Assembly: GCF_000735605.1 (NCBI RefSeq) | Contig: NZ_JPKG01000022.1 | Span: forward strand, 29,818 to 93,817 | Origin: Allobosea sp. LC85 | Lineage (GTDB): Bacteria; Pseudomonadota; Alphaproteobacteria; Rhizobiales; Beijerinckiaceae | Reading direction: 5' to 3' | DNA: 64,000 bases | Shown: positions 16,485 through 24,622 of the stretch, one piece after another | How positions within the stretch are numbered: position 1 is the first letter of the stretch | How the letters are laid out: each line of letters starts with the position of its first letter | The notes under the pieces: model-generated | The model's database searches: none | Told to the model about the DNA's origin: nothing | The model's input: the letters and a program-made list of their open reading frames with translations, nothing else | Program-made: the position numbers and the translations under genes

Positions 16485-17348
16485 GTGACAGCCACCACAC
16501 CAGACGCGCTGCCTCGCCGCCGCCTGCTCGACGCGCCGCCGCATTGGACGACGGTGCTCGCGGTCGTCATCCTCGTCGCGGTGATCGCCATGGCGGTCTT
16601 CGCCTCCCAGATCGCCCCCTTCGAGCCGACCAAGCTCAATCCGGCGATGCGGCTCAAGCCGGCCTCGTCGACCTACTGGCTCGGCACCGACAGCTTCGGG
16701 CGGGACCTCTATTCGCGCGTCGTCTATGGCGCGCAGGTCTCGCTGCTGGTCGGCGGCGGCGTCACGCTGGCCTCGGTCCTGATCGGGCTGCCGCTCGGAC
16801 TGCTCGCCGGCTGGTTCCGCGGGTTCGATGCGGTGCTGATGCGGATGATGGACGGGATGATGGCCATTCCCGGCATCCTTCTCGCCATCGCCGTCGTGGC
16901 GCTGACCAAGGCCGGGCTGGTCACGGTGATCGTCGCCATCACCCTGCCAGAGATCCCGCAGGTGGTGCGCCTGGTGCGCTCGCGCGTGATCGCGGCCCGC
17001 TCGGAAACCTATGTCGATGCGGCGATGCTGCTCGGCACGCCGGCGACCAGGCTGATCACGCGGCATCTCTTCCCCGCCACCATCGCGCCGCTGATCGTGC
17101 AGGGAACCTATATCTACGCCGCGGCCATCCTCACCGAGGCGGCCCTGTCGTTCCTCGGCGTCGGCATCGGCACCGAGATCCCGACCTGGGGCAACATCAT
17201 GGCCGAGGGCAGGCTCTATTTCGCGATCAATCCGTGGCTCGTCTTCTGGCCGGCCATCGTGCTGTCGCTCTGCATCCTGTCGATCAACCTGCTCGGCGAC
17301 GCGCTGCGCGACCGCCTCGACCCCAAGATGAAGGGGAGGAGCCCGTGA
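16485..17348 (+). CDS. ABC transporter permease (DppC type)
   Basis: A 287-residue inner-membrane permease starting at GTG 16485 with GAGG upstream. Its features are a DppC N-terminal helix (TTVLAVVILVAVIAMAVFA), the conserved YWLGTDSFGRDLYSRVVYG, the EAA loop (YVDAAMLLGTPATRLITRHL) and the terminal LLGDALRDRLDPKMKG. It forms the translocation pore with the upstream DppB-like protein. Its stop codon overlaps the ATG of the fused ATPase gene by one base. Confidence 0.95.
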   Translation: MTATTPDALPRRRLLDAPPHWTTVLAVVILVAVIAMAVFASQIAPFEPTKLNPAMRLKPASSTYWLGTDSFGRDLYSRVVYGAQVSLLVGGGVTLASVLIGLPLGLLAGWFRGFDAVLMRMMDGMMAIPGILLAIAVVALTKAGLVTVIVAITLPEIPQVVRLVRSRVIAARSETYVDAAMLLGTPATRLITRHLFPATIAPLIVQGTYIYAAAILTEAALSFLGVGIGTEIPTWGNIMAEGRLYFAINPWLVFWPAIVLSLCILSINLLGDALRDRLDPKMKGRSP

Positions 17349-19018
17349 TGACGCCCGCCGCCACCCCTAAGCCCGTGCTTTCAGTCCGGAACCTCAGCGT
17401 CGCGACCTGCGGCCGCCAGCCGGTCGAGATCCTGAAGGGCATCAGCTTCGACATCCAGCCCGGCGAGACGCTGTGCCTCGTCGGCGAATCCGGCTCCGGC
17501 AAATCGGTGACCTCGCTGGTCACGATGGACCTGCTGGCGCGCGACGAGCTGCGGGCGACAGCCGGCACGGTCCGGCTCAACGGCGAGGACATCCTGACCG
17601 CGACGCCGGCCCGGACCAAGGCGCTGCGCGGCGCCGAAATGGCGATGATCTTCCAGGAGCCGATGACGGCGCTGAACCCGGTTCTGACCATCGGGCTGCA
17701 GATGGACGAAGTCTTCTGGGCGCATACGCGGATGCGGCCGAAGGAGCGCCGCGAAGCCGCACTCGCCGCCTTCGCCTCGGTGCATCTGCCCGATCCGGCG
17801 CGGATCTACGACAGTTACCCGCACCAGCTCTCCGGCGGCCAGCGCCAGCGCGTGATGATCGCGATGGCGCTCGCCCTCAAGCCGAAGCTCCTGATCGCCG
17901 ACGAACCGACAACGGCGCTCGACGTCACGACCCAGAAGCAGATCCTGAGCCTGATCCGCGAGCTGCAGGAGAAGCAGAACACCGCCGTGCTCTTCATCAC
18001 CCATGACATGGGCGTGGTCGTCGACATCGCCGACCGTGTCTGCGTGATGCGCCGGGGTGAGGTCGTCGAGACCGGATCGGTCGAGGAGGTGCTTGCCCGT
18101 CCGCGCGAGGAGTATACGCGCGACCTGCTGCAGGCCGTGCCGTCCCTGGTCCCGCGCGCGCCGCGGGCGGCAGGGGCCGAGGATGCCGTCGTCGAGGTCC
18201 GCAATCTCGAAAAAGTCTTCAGCTTCGGCTCGCTGCTCGGAGCGCTGCTGAAACGCGACATCCGCACCGTGCGCGCGGTCAACGATGTCAGCTTCCGCCT
18301 TGCCCGCGGCCGCACGCTCGGCATCGTCGGGGAAAGCGGCTCGGGCAAGTCGACGGTTGCACGCTGCCTGCTGCGGCTGGAGCATCCGACCGGCGGGGAA
18401 ATCCGGGTCAATGGCCAGGACATCGCCGCGCTTCAGGGGCAGAAGGCGCTGGCGCCGGCCCGGCGACGGGTTCAGATGGTCTTTCAGGACCCCAACCGCT
18501 CGCTCAATCCGCGCCTGCGCATCGGCGAGAGCCTGATCGAGGGGCCGCTGAATCTCGGCGAGGATAGGGCCTCGGTGCTGCAGCGCGCGGGCGAGTTGCT
18601 CGAAGTGGTCGGCCTGCCGCGCGCCAGCCTCGAGCGCTTTCCGCACCAGTTCTCGGGAGGCCAGCGCCAGCGCATCGCGATCGCCCGCGCACTGATGATG
18701 GAGCCCGAGGTCATCGTCGCCGACGAAGCCGTCTCGGCGCTCGACGTCTCCGTCCAGGCGCAGGTGCTCGCGCTTCTTTCCGAGATCCAGCAGCGCCGCA
18801 ATCTCGCGGTGCTGTTCATCACCCATGACCTCCGCGTCGCCGCCCAGATCTGCGACGAGGTGATGGTGATGCAACGCGGCCGCGTCGTCGAACATGGGCC
18901 GGCCGCAGAGGTTCTGGCGCGTCCGCATCACGAGTATACGCGTGCGCTGATCAACGCCGCCCCTGGCCGCGGCTGGGATTTCGCGGCCGGCCGCCGCATC
19001 ACCGGAGCGTTCGCATGA
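17348..19018 (+). CDS. Fused dipeptide-type ABC transporter ATPase (DppD-DppF)
   Basis: A 556-residue protein with two complete nucleotide-binding domains. Domain 1 has Walker A GESGSGKS near residue 45, signature LSGGQRQR and Walker [13 protein letters not shown]. Domain 2, from about residue 280, has [16 protein letters not shown] and EVIVADEAVSALD. The two correspond to DppD and DppF, which are separate genes in the second importer of this window. It energises the import by the DppB and DppC proteins encoded upstream. It is translationally coupled on both sides (1-base overlap upstream, ATGA overlap downstream). Confidence 0.95.
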   Translation: MTPAATPKPVLSVRNLSVATCGRQPVEILKGISFDIQPGETLCLVGESGSGKSVTSLVTMDLLARDELRATAGTVRLNGEDILTATPARTKALRGAEMAMIFQEPMTALNPVLTIGLQMDEVFWAHTRMRPKERREAALAAFASVHLPDPARIYDSYPHQLSGGQRQRVMIAMALALKPKLLIADEPTTALDVTTQKQILSLIRELQEKQNTAVLFITHDMGVVVDIADRVCVMRRGEVVETGSVEEVLARPREEYTRDLLQAVPSLVPRAPRAAGAEDAVVEVRNLEKVFSFGSLLGALLKRDIRTVRAVNDVSFRLARGRTLGIVGESGSGKSTVARCLLRLEHPTGGEIRVNGQDIAALQGQKALAPARRRVQMVFQDPNRSLNPRLRIGESLIEGPLNLGEDRASVLQRAGELLEVVGLPRASLERFPHQFSGGQRQRIAIARALMMEPEVIVADEAVSALDVSVQAQVLALLSEIQQRRNLAVLFITHDLRVAAQICDEVMVMQRGRVVEHGPAAEVLARPHHEYTRALINAAPGRGWDFAAGRRITGAFA

Positions 19019-19878
19019 TTTCCGCCAGCCTCGTTCAGCTCGACATCCGCGCGCTGGCGCCGGCCGAGAATTTCCGGCGGATCCATGAGTTCGTCGCGGC
19101 TGAGGCTGCCCGGGGGGCAGAGCTTATCCTGTTCCCGGAACTCGCGAATACCGGCTATGTCGAGCCGCTCGTGCCCGGTGGTTCGATCGTCAGCGACGTG
19201 CCGCATTTCGGCGAAGCGCTCTATGGGGCCTGCGCCGAACCGGATGGCGAGGAGGTCCGGGCGCTTGTGGCGCTCGCCGCCCGGCATCGCGTCCATCTCG
19301 TCATCGGGCTCGGGCTGCGCGATCCGCTACGCGCCGGGGTGATGCACAACGCCTCGCTGCTGATCGGGCCAGATGGCGTGCTTGGCTCCTACACCAAGGT
19401 CCATCAGTGGCAGAACGAGAAGCTCTTCTTCACCGGCGGCGACCGGATCGAGACCTTCCCGGTCTTCGGGACGCGGCTCGGGATGCAGATCTGCTACGAC
19501 ATCCGCTTTCCCGAGATCACCCGTATCCTCGCCTTGCAGGGCGCGAGCATCGTTACCTCGGTCTGGGCCTCCTTCGGCGCCGAGAACGCTCCGGTCAGCG
19601 ATGAGGCACTCTTCATCCACCGTGCCTATACGCGGGCGACGGAGAACGGCGTCTTCTTCCTCAGCTGCAACCGCAGCGGCAGCCGCGGCGGCCAGCGTTT
19701 CTTCGGCCGCTCCTGCGCGGTGGGGCCGGATGGCACGCTGCTCGGTGCGCTCGACCATGATCGCGAGGACGTGCTGCGCGTGAGCATCGATCTTGCCGAG
19801 ATCGCGCGCTATCGCAGCTTCACCGGCATCTGGGCCGATCGTGCTCCCGCCCTCTACGCGAAATATCTCGCGCCTTGA
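19015..19878 (+). CDS. Nitrilase-superfamily carbon-nitrogen hydrolase
   Basis: A 287-residue amidase of the nitrilase superfamily. The Glu-Lys-Cys triad is present: Glu42 in LILFPELANTGY, Lys128 in LGSYTKVHQW and Cys160 in MQICYDIRFPE. Such enzymes cleave amides, ureido groups or nitriles. It is the last gene of the operon with aminotransferase, M81 hydrolase and importer, overlapping the ATPase gene by four bases. Together they suggest uptake of an amide-bonded compound, C-N bond hydrolysis and transamination. The stop codon lies inside a dispersed palindromic repeat. Confidence 0.92.
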   Translation: MISASLVQLDIRALAPAENFRRIHEFVAAEAARGAELILFPELANTGYVEPLVPGGSIVSDVPHFGEALYGACAEPDGEEVRALVALAARHRVHLVIGLGLRDPLRAGVMHNASLLIGPDGVLGSYTKVHQWQNEKLFFTGGDRIETFPVFGTRLGMQICYDIRFPEITRILALQGASIVTSVWASFGAENAPVSDEALFIHRAYTRATENGVFFLSCNRSGSRGGQRFFGRSCAVGPDGTLLGALDHDREDVLRVSIDLAEIARYRSFTGIWADRAPALYAKYLAP

Positions 19879-19913
19879 TCATTGGAGCGGATCCCGTATC
19901 CGGTCCGATGATC
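19877..19913. repeat. Dispersed palindromic repeat, family B (copy 1)
   Basis: GATCATTGGA (19877-19886) and TCCGATGATC (19904-19913) form imperfect arms around GCGGATCCCGTATCCGG. The right half CCGGTCCGATGATCTA is identical to the right arm of the perfect repeat at 54912-54952. It directly follows the nitrilase gene and may act as a transcript 3' end structure. The rest of the gap to 20021 has no gene. Confidence 0.6.
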
Positions 19914-20021
19914 TAACCTAATGTGCTTGCATCGACGTCCCCCGAAAACCGCTATCCACGTTTCGGGCCGATGCTGTGGAGAGCCGGCATCCTCCGGCGC
20001 TGCCTTCCAACGAGATTAACG

Positions 20022-20567
20022 ATGACGACCTCTCCCTGCCCACCGATCGCGGATGCCGACTGGCCCGACCAGATTGCCGAGATGCGAACCGGATTCGCCG
20101 GCGCGCTCAATGTCTACCGGACGATGGCGCATCACCCGGAACTTCTGAAGGCCTGGGCGGCGCTGCGTCAGCATGTGGTGAAGGACAGCGCGCTCGGAGC
20201 CGTGCGATCGGAACTGGTGATCCTGCGCGCCGCGCACCGGATGGGCTCGCCCTATGAATGGGCCCATCATGTCAGCCGGTCCCGGGTGCTGGGGATGAGC
20301 GATGCGCGGATCGCCGCGATGCGCGGGATGCCGGAGGGCGAGGACGGGCTGGTCGCGCGTGCGGTCGACGCGCTGTTCGATCAGCGCCGCCTTCCGGCCG
20401 AACTCGAGGCCGAGCTTGCCGAGGCGTTCGGGCGCAAGGCGGTCTTCGACCTGATCGCGACCGTCGGCTTCTATTCCGTGCTGGGCTATATCCTGATGAC
20501 CTATGACACGCCGATCGACGCGTCGGTTGCCAAGGAAATGGCGGAACGGCCGCTGTCAGGCGCGTAA
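20022..20567 (+). CDS. Carboxymuconolactone decarboxylase-family (AhpD-like) protein
   Basis: A 181-residue all-helical protein of the CMD/AhpD family. It shows the family pattern LRQHVVKDSALGAVRSELV, ILRAAHRMGSPYEWAHHVSR and LGMSDARIAAM. The redox CxxC of true AhpD is missing; the Tyr-Glu-Trp-x-x-His arrangement is that of the non-peroxidase group whose function is mostly unknown. The start at ATG 20022 was chosen because homologous sequence begins soon after it; the ribosome binding site is weak. It stands alone, convergent with the formate dehydrogenase operon. Confidence 0.82.
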   Translation: MTTSPCPPIADADWPDQIAEMRTGFAGALNVYRTMAHHPELLKAWAALRQHVVKDSALGAVRSELVILRAAHRMGSPYEWAHHVSRSRVLGMSDARIAAMRGMPEGEDGLVARAVDALFDQRRLPAELEAELAEAFGRKAVFDLIATVGFYSVLGYILMTYDTPIDASVAKEMAERPLSGA

Positions 20568-20631
20568 CTGGAATACCGGCCACGCTTGCCGCCCTCGATC
20601 TATCCGAACGTTTCCCCGAGCAGCAGAGATG

Positions 20632-20907
20632 TCAGTGTCCGGGGGGCGCGCCCTTGATCCTGGGCAGCGCCTTGCGCAGTAGCGGCGGCAATCCGGACGG
20701 GTCCTCGCCAAAGGCTGCAATGAAGTCGTCCCGCATGCGGCGGCTCCAGAACTGGTTGATGTGGTCGGCGATGGCGGGCACGGCCTGCTCGTCCGGGTAG
20801 GCTTTGAAGAACTCGGCGATCTGGCCGCCCATATGAGCGAGCTTGGCGACTTTGCCTGCCAGGACCGCTTCGGCATGGGAGGAGGGCGGATGACTGGTCG
20901 TGCTCAT
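20632..20907 (-). CDS. fdsD: Formate dehydrogenase, delta subunit
   Basis: A 91-residue FdsD-type protein (KLAHMGGQIAEFFKAYP, DHINQFWSRRMRDDFIAAF, LRKALPRIK). FdsD is a small subunit of the soluble NAD-dependent molybdenum formate dehydrogenase and is required for full activity or maturation in relatives. It is the last gene of the fdsGBA-fdhD-fdsD operon, overlapping fdhD by four bases. The gene spans the length expected of the family. Confidence 0.9.
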   Translation of the reverse strand: MSTTSHPPSSHAEAVLAGKVAKLAHMGGQIAEFFKAYPDEQAVPAIADHINQFWSRRMRDDFIAAFGEDPSGLPPLLRKALPRIKGAPPGH

Positions 20908-21746
20908 GATGTATGGGCCTCCCGCTCATGCGCGAGCGTACCGACAAAGAGCATGGCCGCATCGCTGCGGGCGATGCTGACAAGGGTGAGACCGAGGCGC
21001 CTTGCCCGCTCGATCGCCAGGGATGTCGGGGCCGAAACCGAAACCAGCGTTCCCGCCCCGAAGATCGCGGCCTTCTCGACCATTTCGAAGGAGGCGCGGC
21101 TGGTGACAAGGATGAAGCCGCCCTCGGCGTCTTTGCCGGCGCGAAGCCGGGCGCCGATCAGCTTGTCCAGCGCGTTGTGGCGGCCGACATCCTCCCGTGC
21201 AGCCAGGATCGCACCCGTGCTGTCGCACCAGGCGGCGGCATGCACGGCGTGCGTCAGGCGATGCAGGGGTTGATGGCCTTCGAGGGCGGCAAGCGACGCG
21301 CGGATGGCGCTGGGCGTGATCGGGGTGCTGCCGCGGGACACCAGCTCCGCGACCGGCAGATCGGCGAGGGTTTCGACGCCGCATAAGCCGCAGGAGGTGC
21401 GGCCCGAGAGGTTGCGGCGGCGGGCGAGATGCTCGCGGAAACGACCGGGTGCGAGCTCGACCGAGACCAATATGCCGTCATCCTGCTGGGCGACCCGGAT
21501 CTCGCGGATCTCCTCGACCCCGGTGATGATGCCCTCGGTCAGGCTGAAACCGGCGACGAAATCCTCCAGGTCGGCCGGGCTCGCCATCATCACCGCATAG
21601 GGCAGGGTGCCATAGACGACGTTCACCGGCATCTCGACCGGCACCTCGGCGGTCGCGAGCGGCTGCGGGCCGGCATCGAACCGCAGCGGTTCGACCTGGA
21701 CGGCGCAGGTGGCCGGGGGCTGGGCGGGCGAATTATTCCGCGGCAT
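20904..21746 (-). CDS. fdhD: Formate dehydrogenase accessory sulfurtransferase FdhD
   Basis: About 280 residues. FdhD transfers sulfur from IscS to the molybdenum cofactor of formate dehydrogenase. The redox Cys pair is in RTSCGLCGVE; other landmarks are MASPADLEDFVAGFSLTEGI read in two parts (MASPADLEDFV, GFSLTEGI), AREDVGRHNALDKLIG and GFILVTSRASFEMVEKAAIF (VTSRASFEMV). ATG 21746 was preferred to the TTG 18 bases upstream. It overlaps the end of fdsA by 14 bases. Confidence 0.95.
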   Translation of the reverse strand: MPRNNSPAQPPATCAVQVEPLRFDAGPQPLATAEVPVEMPVNVVYGTLPYAVMMASPADLEDFVAGFSLTEGIITGVEEIREIRVAQQDDGILVSVELAPGRFREHLARRRNLSGRTSCGLCGVETLADLPVAELVSRGSTPITPSAIRASLAALEGHQPLHRLTHAVHAAAWCDSTGAILAAREDVGRHNALDKLIGARLRAGKDAEGGFILVTSRASFEMVEKAAIFGAGTLVSVSAPTSLAIERARRLGLTLVSIARSDAAMLFVGTLAHEREAHTS

Positions 21747-24612
21747 CCGGCAACCTGTCTGCAATCAGCCGCAGCGAGACGTCTTCTTCCCGGTTGCGCT
21801 CCTGCCATTGCGAATAAGCGTTGGTGCGCCGCACCTCGACGGCCGTGACCTTGTATTCCGGGCAGTTCGTCGCCCAGTCCGAATAATCGGTGGTGATGAC
21901 GTTGGCGCCGGTCGAGGCATGGTGGAAGGTCGTGTAGACCACCCCCGGCTGCATGCGCTCCGAGACCTCGGCCCGGAGCGCGATATCGCCCGAGCGGCTG
22001 GCAAGGGAGACCAGATCGCCCGTCTGGATGCCGCGGTTCTCCGCGTCGAACGGGTGAATCTCGAGCACATCCTCATCATGCCAGATCGTATTCTCGGTCC
22101 GGCGCGTCTGCGCCCCGACATTGTACTGCGAGAGAATGCGGCCGGTCGTCAGGATCAGCGGGAAGCGCGGGCCGGTGCGCTCCTGCGTCGCCACGAATTC
22201 CGTGATCATGAACTTGCCCTTGCCGCGCACGAAGCGATCGACATGCATCAGTGGCGTGCCGTTCGGGGCTTTCTCGTTGCAGGGCCATTGCACCGAGCCC
22301 TGCTTGTCGAGCTTGTCATAGCTCACACCGGCAAAGCTCGGCGTCAGGCGCGCGATCTCGTCCATGATTTCGCTGGGATGCGCATAGGCCATGTCATAGC
22401 CAAGCGCATTGGCGAGATCGATCGTGACCTGCCATTCCGACTTGCCCGGGAGCGGCGCCATGACCTGGCGCACACGGTTGATCCGGCGTTCGGCATTGGT
22501 GAACGTGCCGTCCTTTTCCAGGAAGGATGAGCCCGGCAGGAAGACATGCGCGTATTTCGCCGTCTCGTTCAGGAACAGATCCTGGATCACGACGCATTCC
22601 ATCGCAGCGAGACCCGCCGTGACGTGCTGGGTGTTGGGATCGGACTGCGCAATGTCCTCGCCCTGGACATAGAGCCCCTTGAAGGTGCCCCCGACCGCCT
22701 CGTCGAGCATGTTGGGAATGCGCAGGCCCGGCTCTGTCTCGAGCGGCACGCCCCACATCATCTCGAAGATCTCGCGGGTCGCATCGTCCGAGACGTGGCG
22801 ATAACCGGAAAACTCATGCGGGAACGACCCCATGTCACAGGAGCCCTGAACATTGTTCTGTCCGCGCAGCGGGTTGATGCCGACGCCCTCGCGGCCGATA
22901 TTCCCGGTGGCCATCGCCAGGTTCGCCATGGCCATGACGGTGGTCGAGCCCTGGCTGTGCTCGGTCACGCCAAGCCCGTAATAGATCGCGCCATTGCCGC
23001 CGGTGGCGAAGAGGCGTGCGGCGGCGCGGACGTCCGCCGCCGGTACGCCGGTGAACGCCTCGCTCGCCTCGGGCGAGTTGCGCTCCTCGGCGATGAAGCG
23101 GGCCCAGAACTCGAAATCGGTGAGGTCGCAGCGCTCGCGGACATAATCCTCGTCGATCAGTCCTTCGGTGACCACGACATGGGCCATCGCATTGACCAGC
23201 GCGACATTGGTGCCGGGCTTGAGCTGAAGATGGTGCTCGGCCTCGACATGCGGCGACTTCACAAGGTCGATCCTGCGTGGATCGGCGACGATCAGCTTCG
23301 CTCCTTCGCGCAGGCGCTTCTTCATCCGTGAGGCGAAGACCGGATGTCCCTCGGTCGGGTTCGCGCCGATGACGATGATCACATCCGCCTTGGACACGGA
23401 CTTGAAGTCCTGGGTGCCGGCGGAGGTGCCAAAAGTCGTCTTCAGCCCGTAGCCCGTCGGCGAGTGGCAGACGCGGGCGCAGGTATCGATATTGTTGTTG
23501 CGGAACGCGGCGCGCACCAGCTTCTGGACGAGGAAAACCTCTTCATTGGTGCAGCGGGACGAGCTGATCGCACCAACCGATTCCCGGCCGTAGCTGGCCT
23601 GGATCCGCTTGAACTCGGAGGCGGCGTAGCCGATCGCCTCCTCCCAGGACACCTCGCGCCAGGGATCGGTGATCGACGCGCGGATCATCGGCTGCGTGAT
23701 GCGGTCCTTGTGGTTCGCATAGCCCCAGGCGAAGCGCCCCTTGACGCAGGAATGTCCCTCATTCGCCTTGCCGTCCTTGTAGGGAACCATCCGCACGACG
23801 CGGTCGCCCTGCATCTCGGCCTTGAACGAGCAGCCGACACCGCAATAGGCGCAGGTCGTGACCGTCGAATGCTCCGGCTGGCCCATCGCGATGACGGAGT
23901 TTTCCATCAAGGTCGCGGTCGGGCAGGCCTGGACGCAGGCTCCGCAGGAGACGCATTCGGAGCCGAGGAAGTCCGTCGGGCCAGCCGCGACGCGCGACTC
24001 GAAGCCGCGTCCGGTGATCGTCAGCGCAAATGTGCCCTGCACCTCCTCGCAGGCGCGGACGCAACGGTTGCAGACGATGCATTTCGACGGGTCGTAGGTG
24101 AAATAGGGGTTCGAAGTGTCCTTGCCGAGGAACAGCCCGTTGGCCGCGCCATCCTGTTTCGCAAAGACATGGTTCTCTCCCTCATAGCCGTAGCGCACCT
24201 CGCGCAGGCCGACAGCGCCGGCCATGTCCTGCAATTCGCAGTCGCCATTGGCCGAGCAGGTCAGGCAGTCGAGCGGATGATCGGAGATGTAGAGCTCCAT
24301 CACGCCCTTGCGAAGCGTCGAGAGCTGCTCGCTTTGCGTCCTGACCACCATGCCGTCCTCGGCCGGTGTGGTGCAGGAGGCAGGCGTGCCGCGCCGCCCC
24401 TCGATCTCGACGAGGCAGAGCCGGCACGAGCCGAAGGGTTCGAGCGTATCGGTGGCGCACAGCTTGGGGATCGTGGTGCCGAGGCTCATCGCTGCAGCCA
24501 TCACCGAGGTGCCTGCCGGAACCGTGACGCTTTGCCCGTCGACCGTCAGCGTGACCAGTTTCTCCGCCATGCGGATCGGCGTCCCGAAATCGATCTCCTT
24601 GATCAGGGTCAT
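21733..24612 (-). CDS. fdsA: Formate dehydrogenase, alpha (catalytic) subunit
   Basis: A 959-residue molybdopterin subunit that oxidises formate to CO2. The N-terminal [2Fe-2S] ferredoxin domain has the Cys cluster around CATDTLEPFGSCRLCLVE. A His-Cys region (YISDHPLDCLTCSANGDCEL), two [4Fe-4S] motifs (CIVCNRCVRACEEVQG; CVSCGACVQACP) and a proximal cluster (TTCAYCGVGC) follow. The molybdenum ligand is a cysteine, in DTCARVCHSPTGYGL, not selenocysteine. The C-terminal domain binds the pterin guanine dinucleotides. It starts 10 bases after fdsB. Confidence 0.97.
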   Translation of the reverse strand: MTLIKEIDFGTPIRMAEKLVTLTVDGQSVTVPAGTSVMAAAMSLGTTIPKLCATDTLEPFGSCRLCLVEIEGRRGTPASCTTPAEDGMVVRTQSEQLSTLRKGVMELYISDHPLDCLTCSANGDCELQDMAGAVGLREVRYGYEGENHVFAKQDGAANGLFLGKDTSNPYFTYDPSKCIVCNRCVRACEEVQGTFALTITGRGFESRVAAGPTDFLGSECVSCGACVQACPTATLMENSVIAMGQPEHSTVTTCAYCGVGCSFKAEMQGDRVVRMVPYKDGKANEGHSCVKGRFAWGYANHKDRITQPMIRASITDPWREVSWEEAIGYAASEFKRIQASYGRESVGAISSSRCTNEEVFLVQKLVRAAFRNNNIDTCARVCHSPTGYGLKTTFGTSAGTQDFKSVSKADVIIVIGANPTEGHPVFASRMKKRLREGAKLIVADPRRIDLVKSPHVEAEHHLQLKPGTNVALVNAMAHVVVTEGLIDEDYVRERCDLTDFEFWARFIAEERNSPEASEAFTGVPAADVRAAARLFATGGNGAIYYGLGVTEHSQGSTTVMAMANLAMATGNIGREGVGINPLRGQNNVQGSCDMGSFPHEFSGYRHVSDDATREIFEMMWGVPLETEPGLRIPNMLDEAVGGTFKGLYVQGEDIAQSDPNTQHVTAGLAAMECVVIQDLFLNETAKYAHVFLPGSSFLEKDGTFTNAERRINRVRQVMAPLPGKSEWQVTIDLANALGYDMAYAHPSEIMDEIARLTPSFAGVSYDKLDKQGSVQWPCNEKAPNGTPLMHVDRFVRGKGKFMITEFVATQERTGPRFPLILTTGRILSQYNVGAQTRRTENTIWHDEDVLEIHPFDAENRGIQTGDLVSLASRSGDIALRAEVSERMQPGVVYTTFHHASTGANVITTDYSDWATNCPEYKVTAVEVRRTNAYSQWQERNREEDVSLRLIADRLPDAAE

Positions 24613-24622
24613 CAGAGGCTCC

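Noticed and set aside
20022..20567. AhpD-type alkyl hydroperoxidase
   Set aside because: The CxxC redox motif is missing, so only the wider family name is given.
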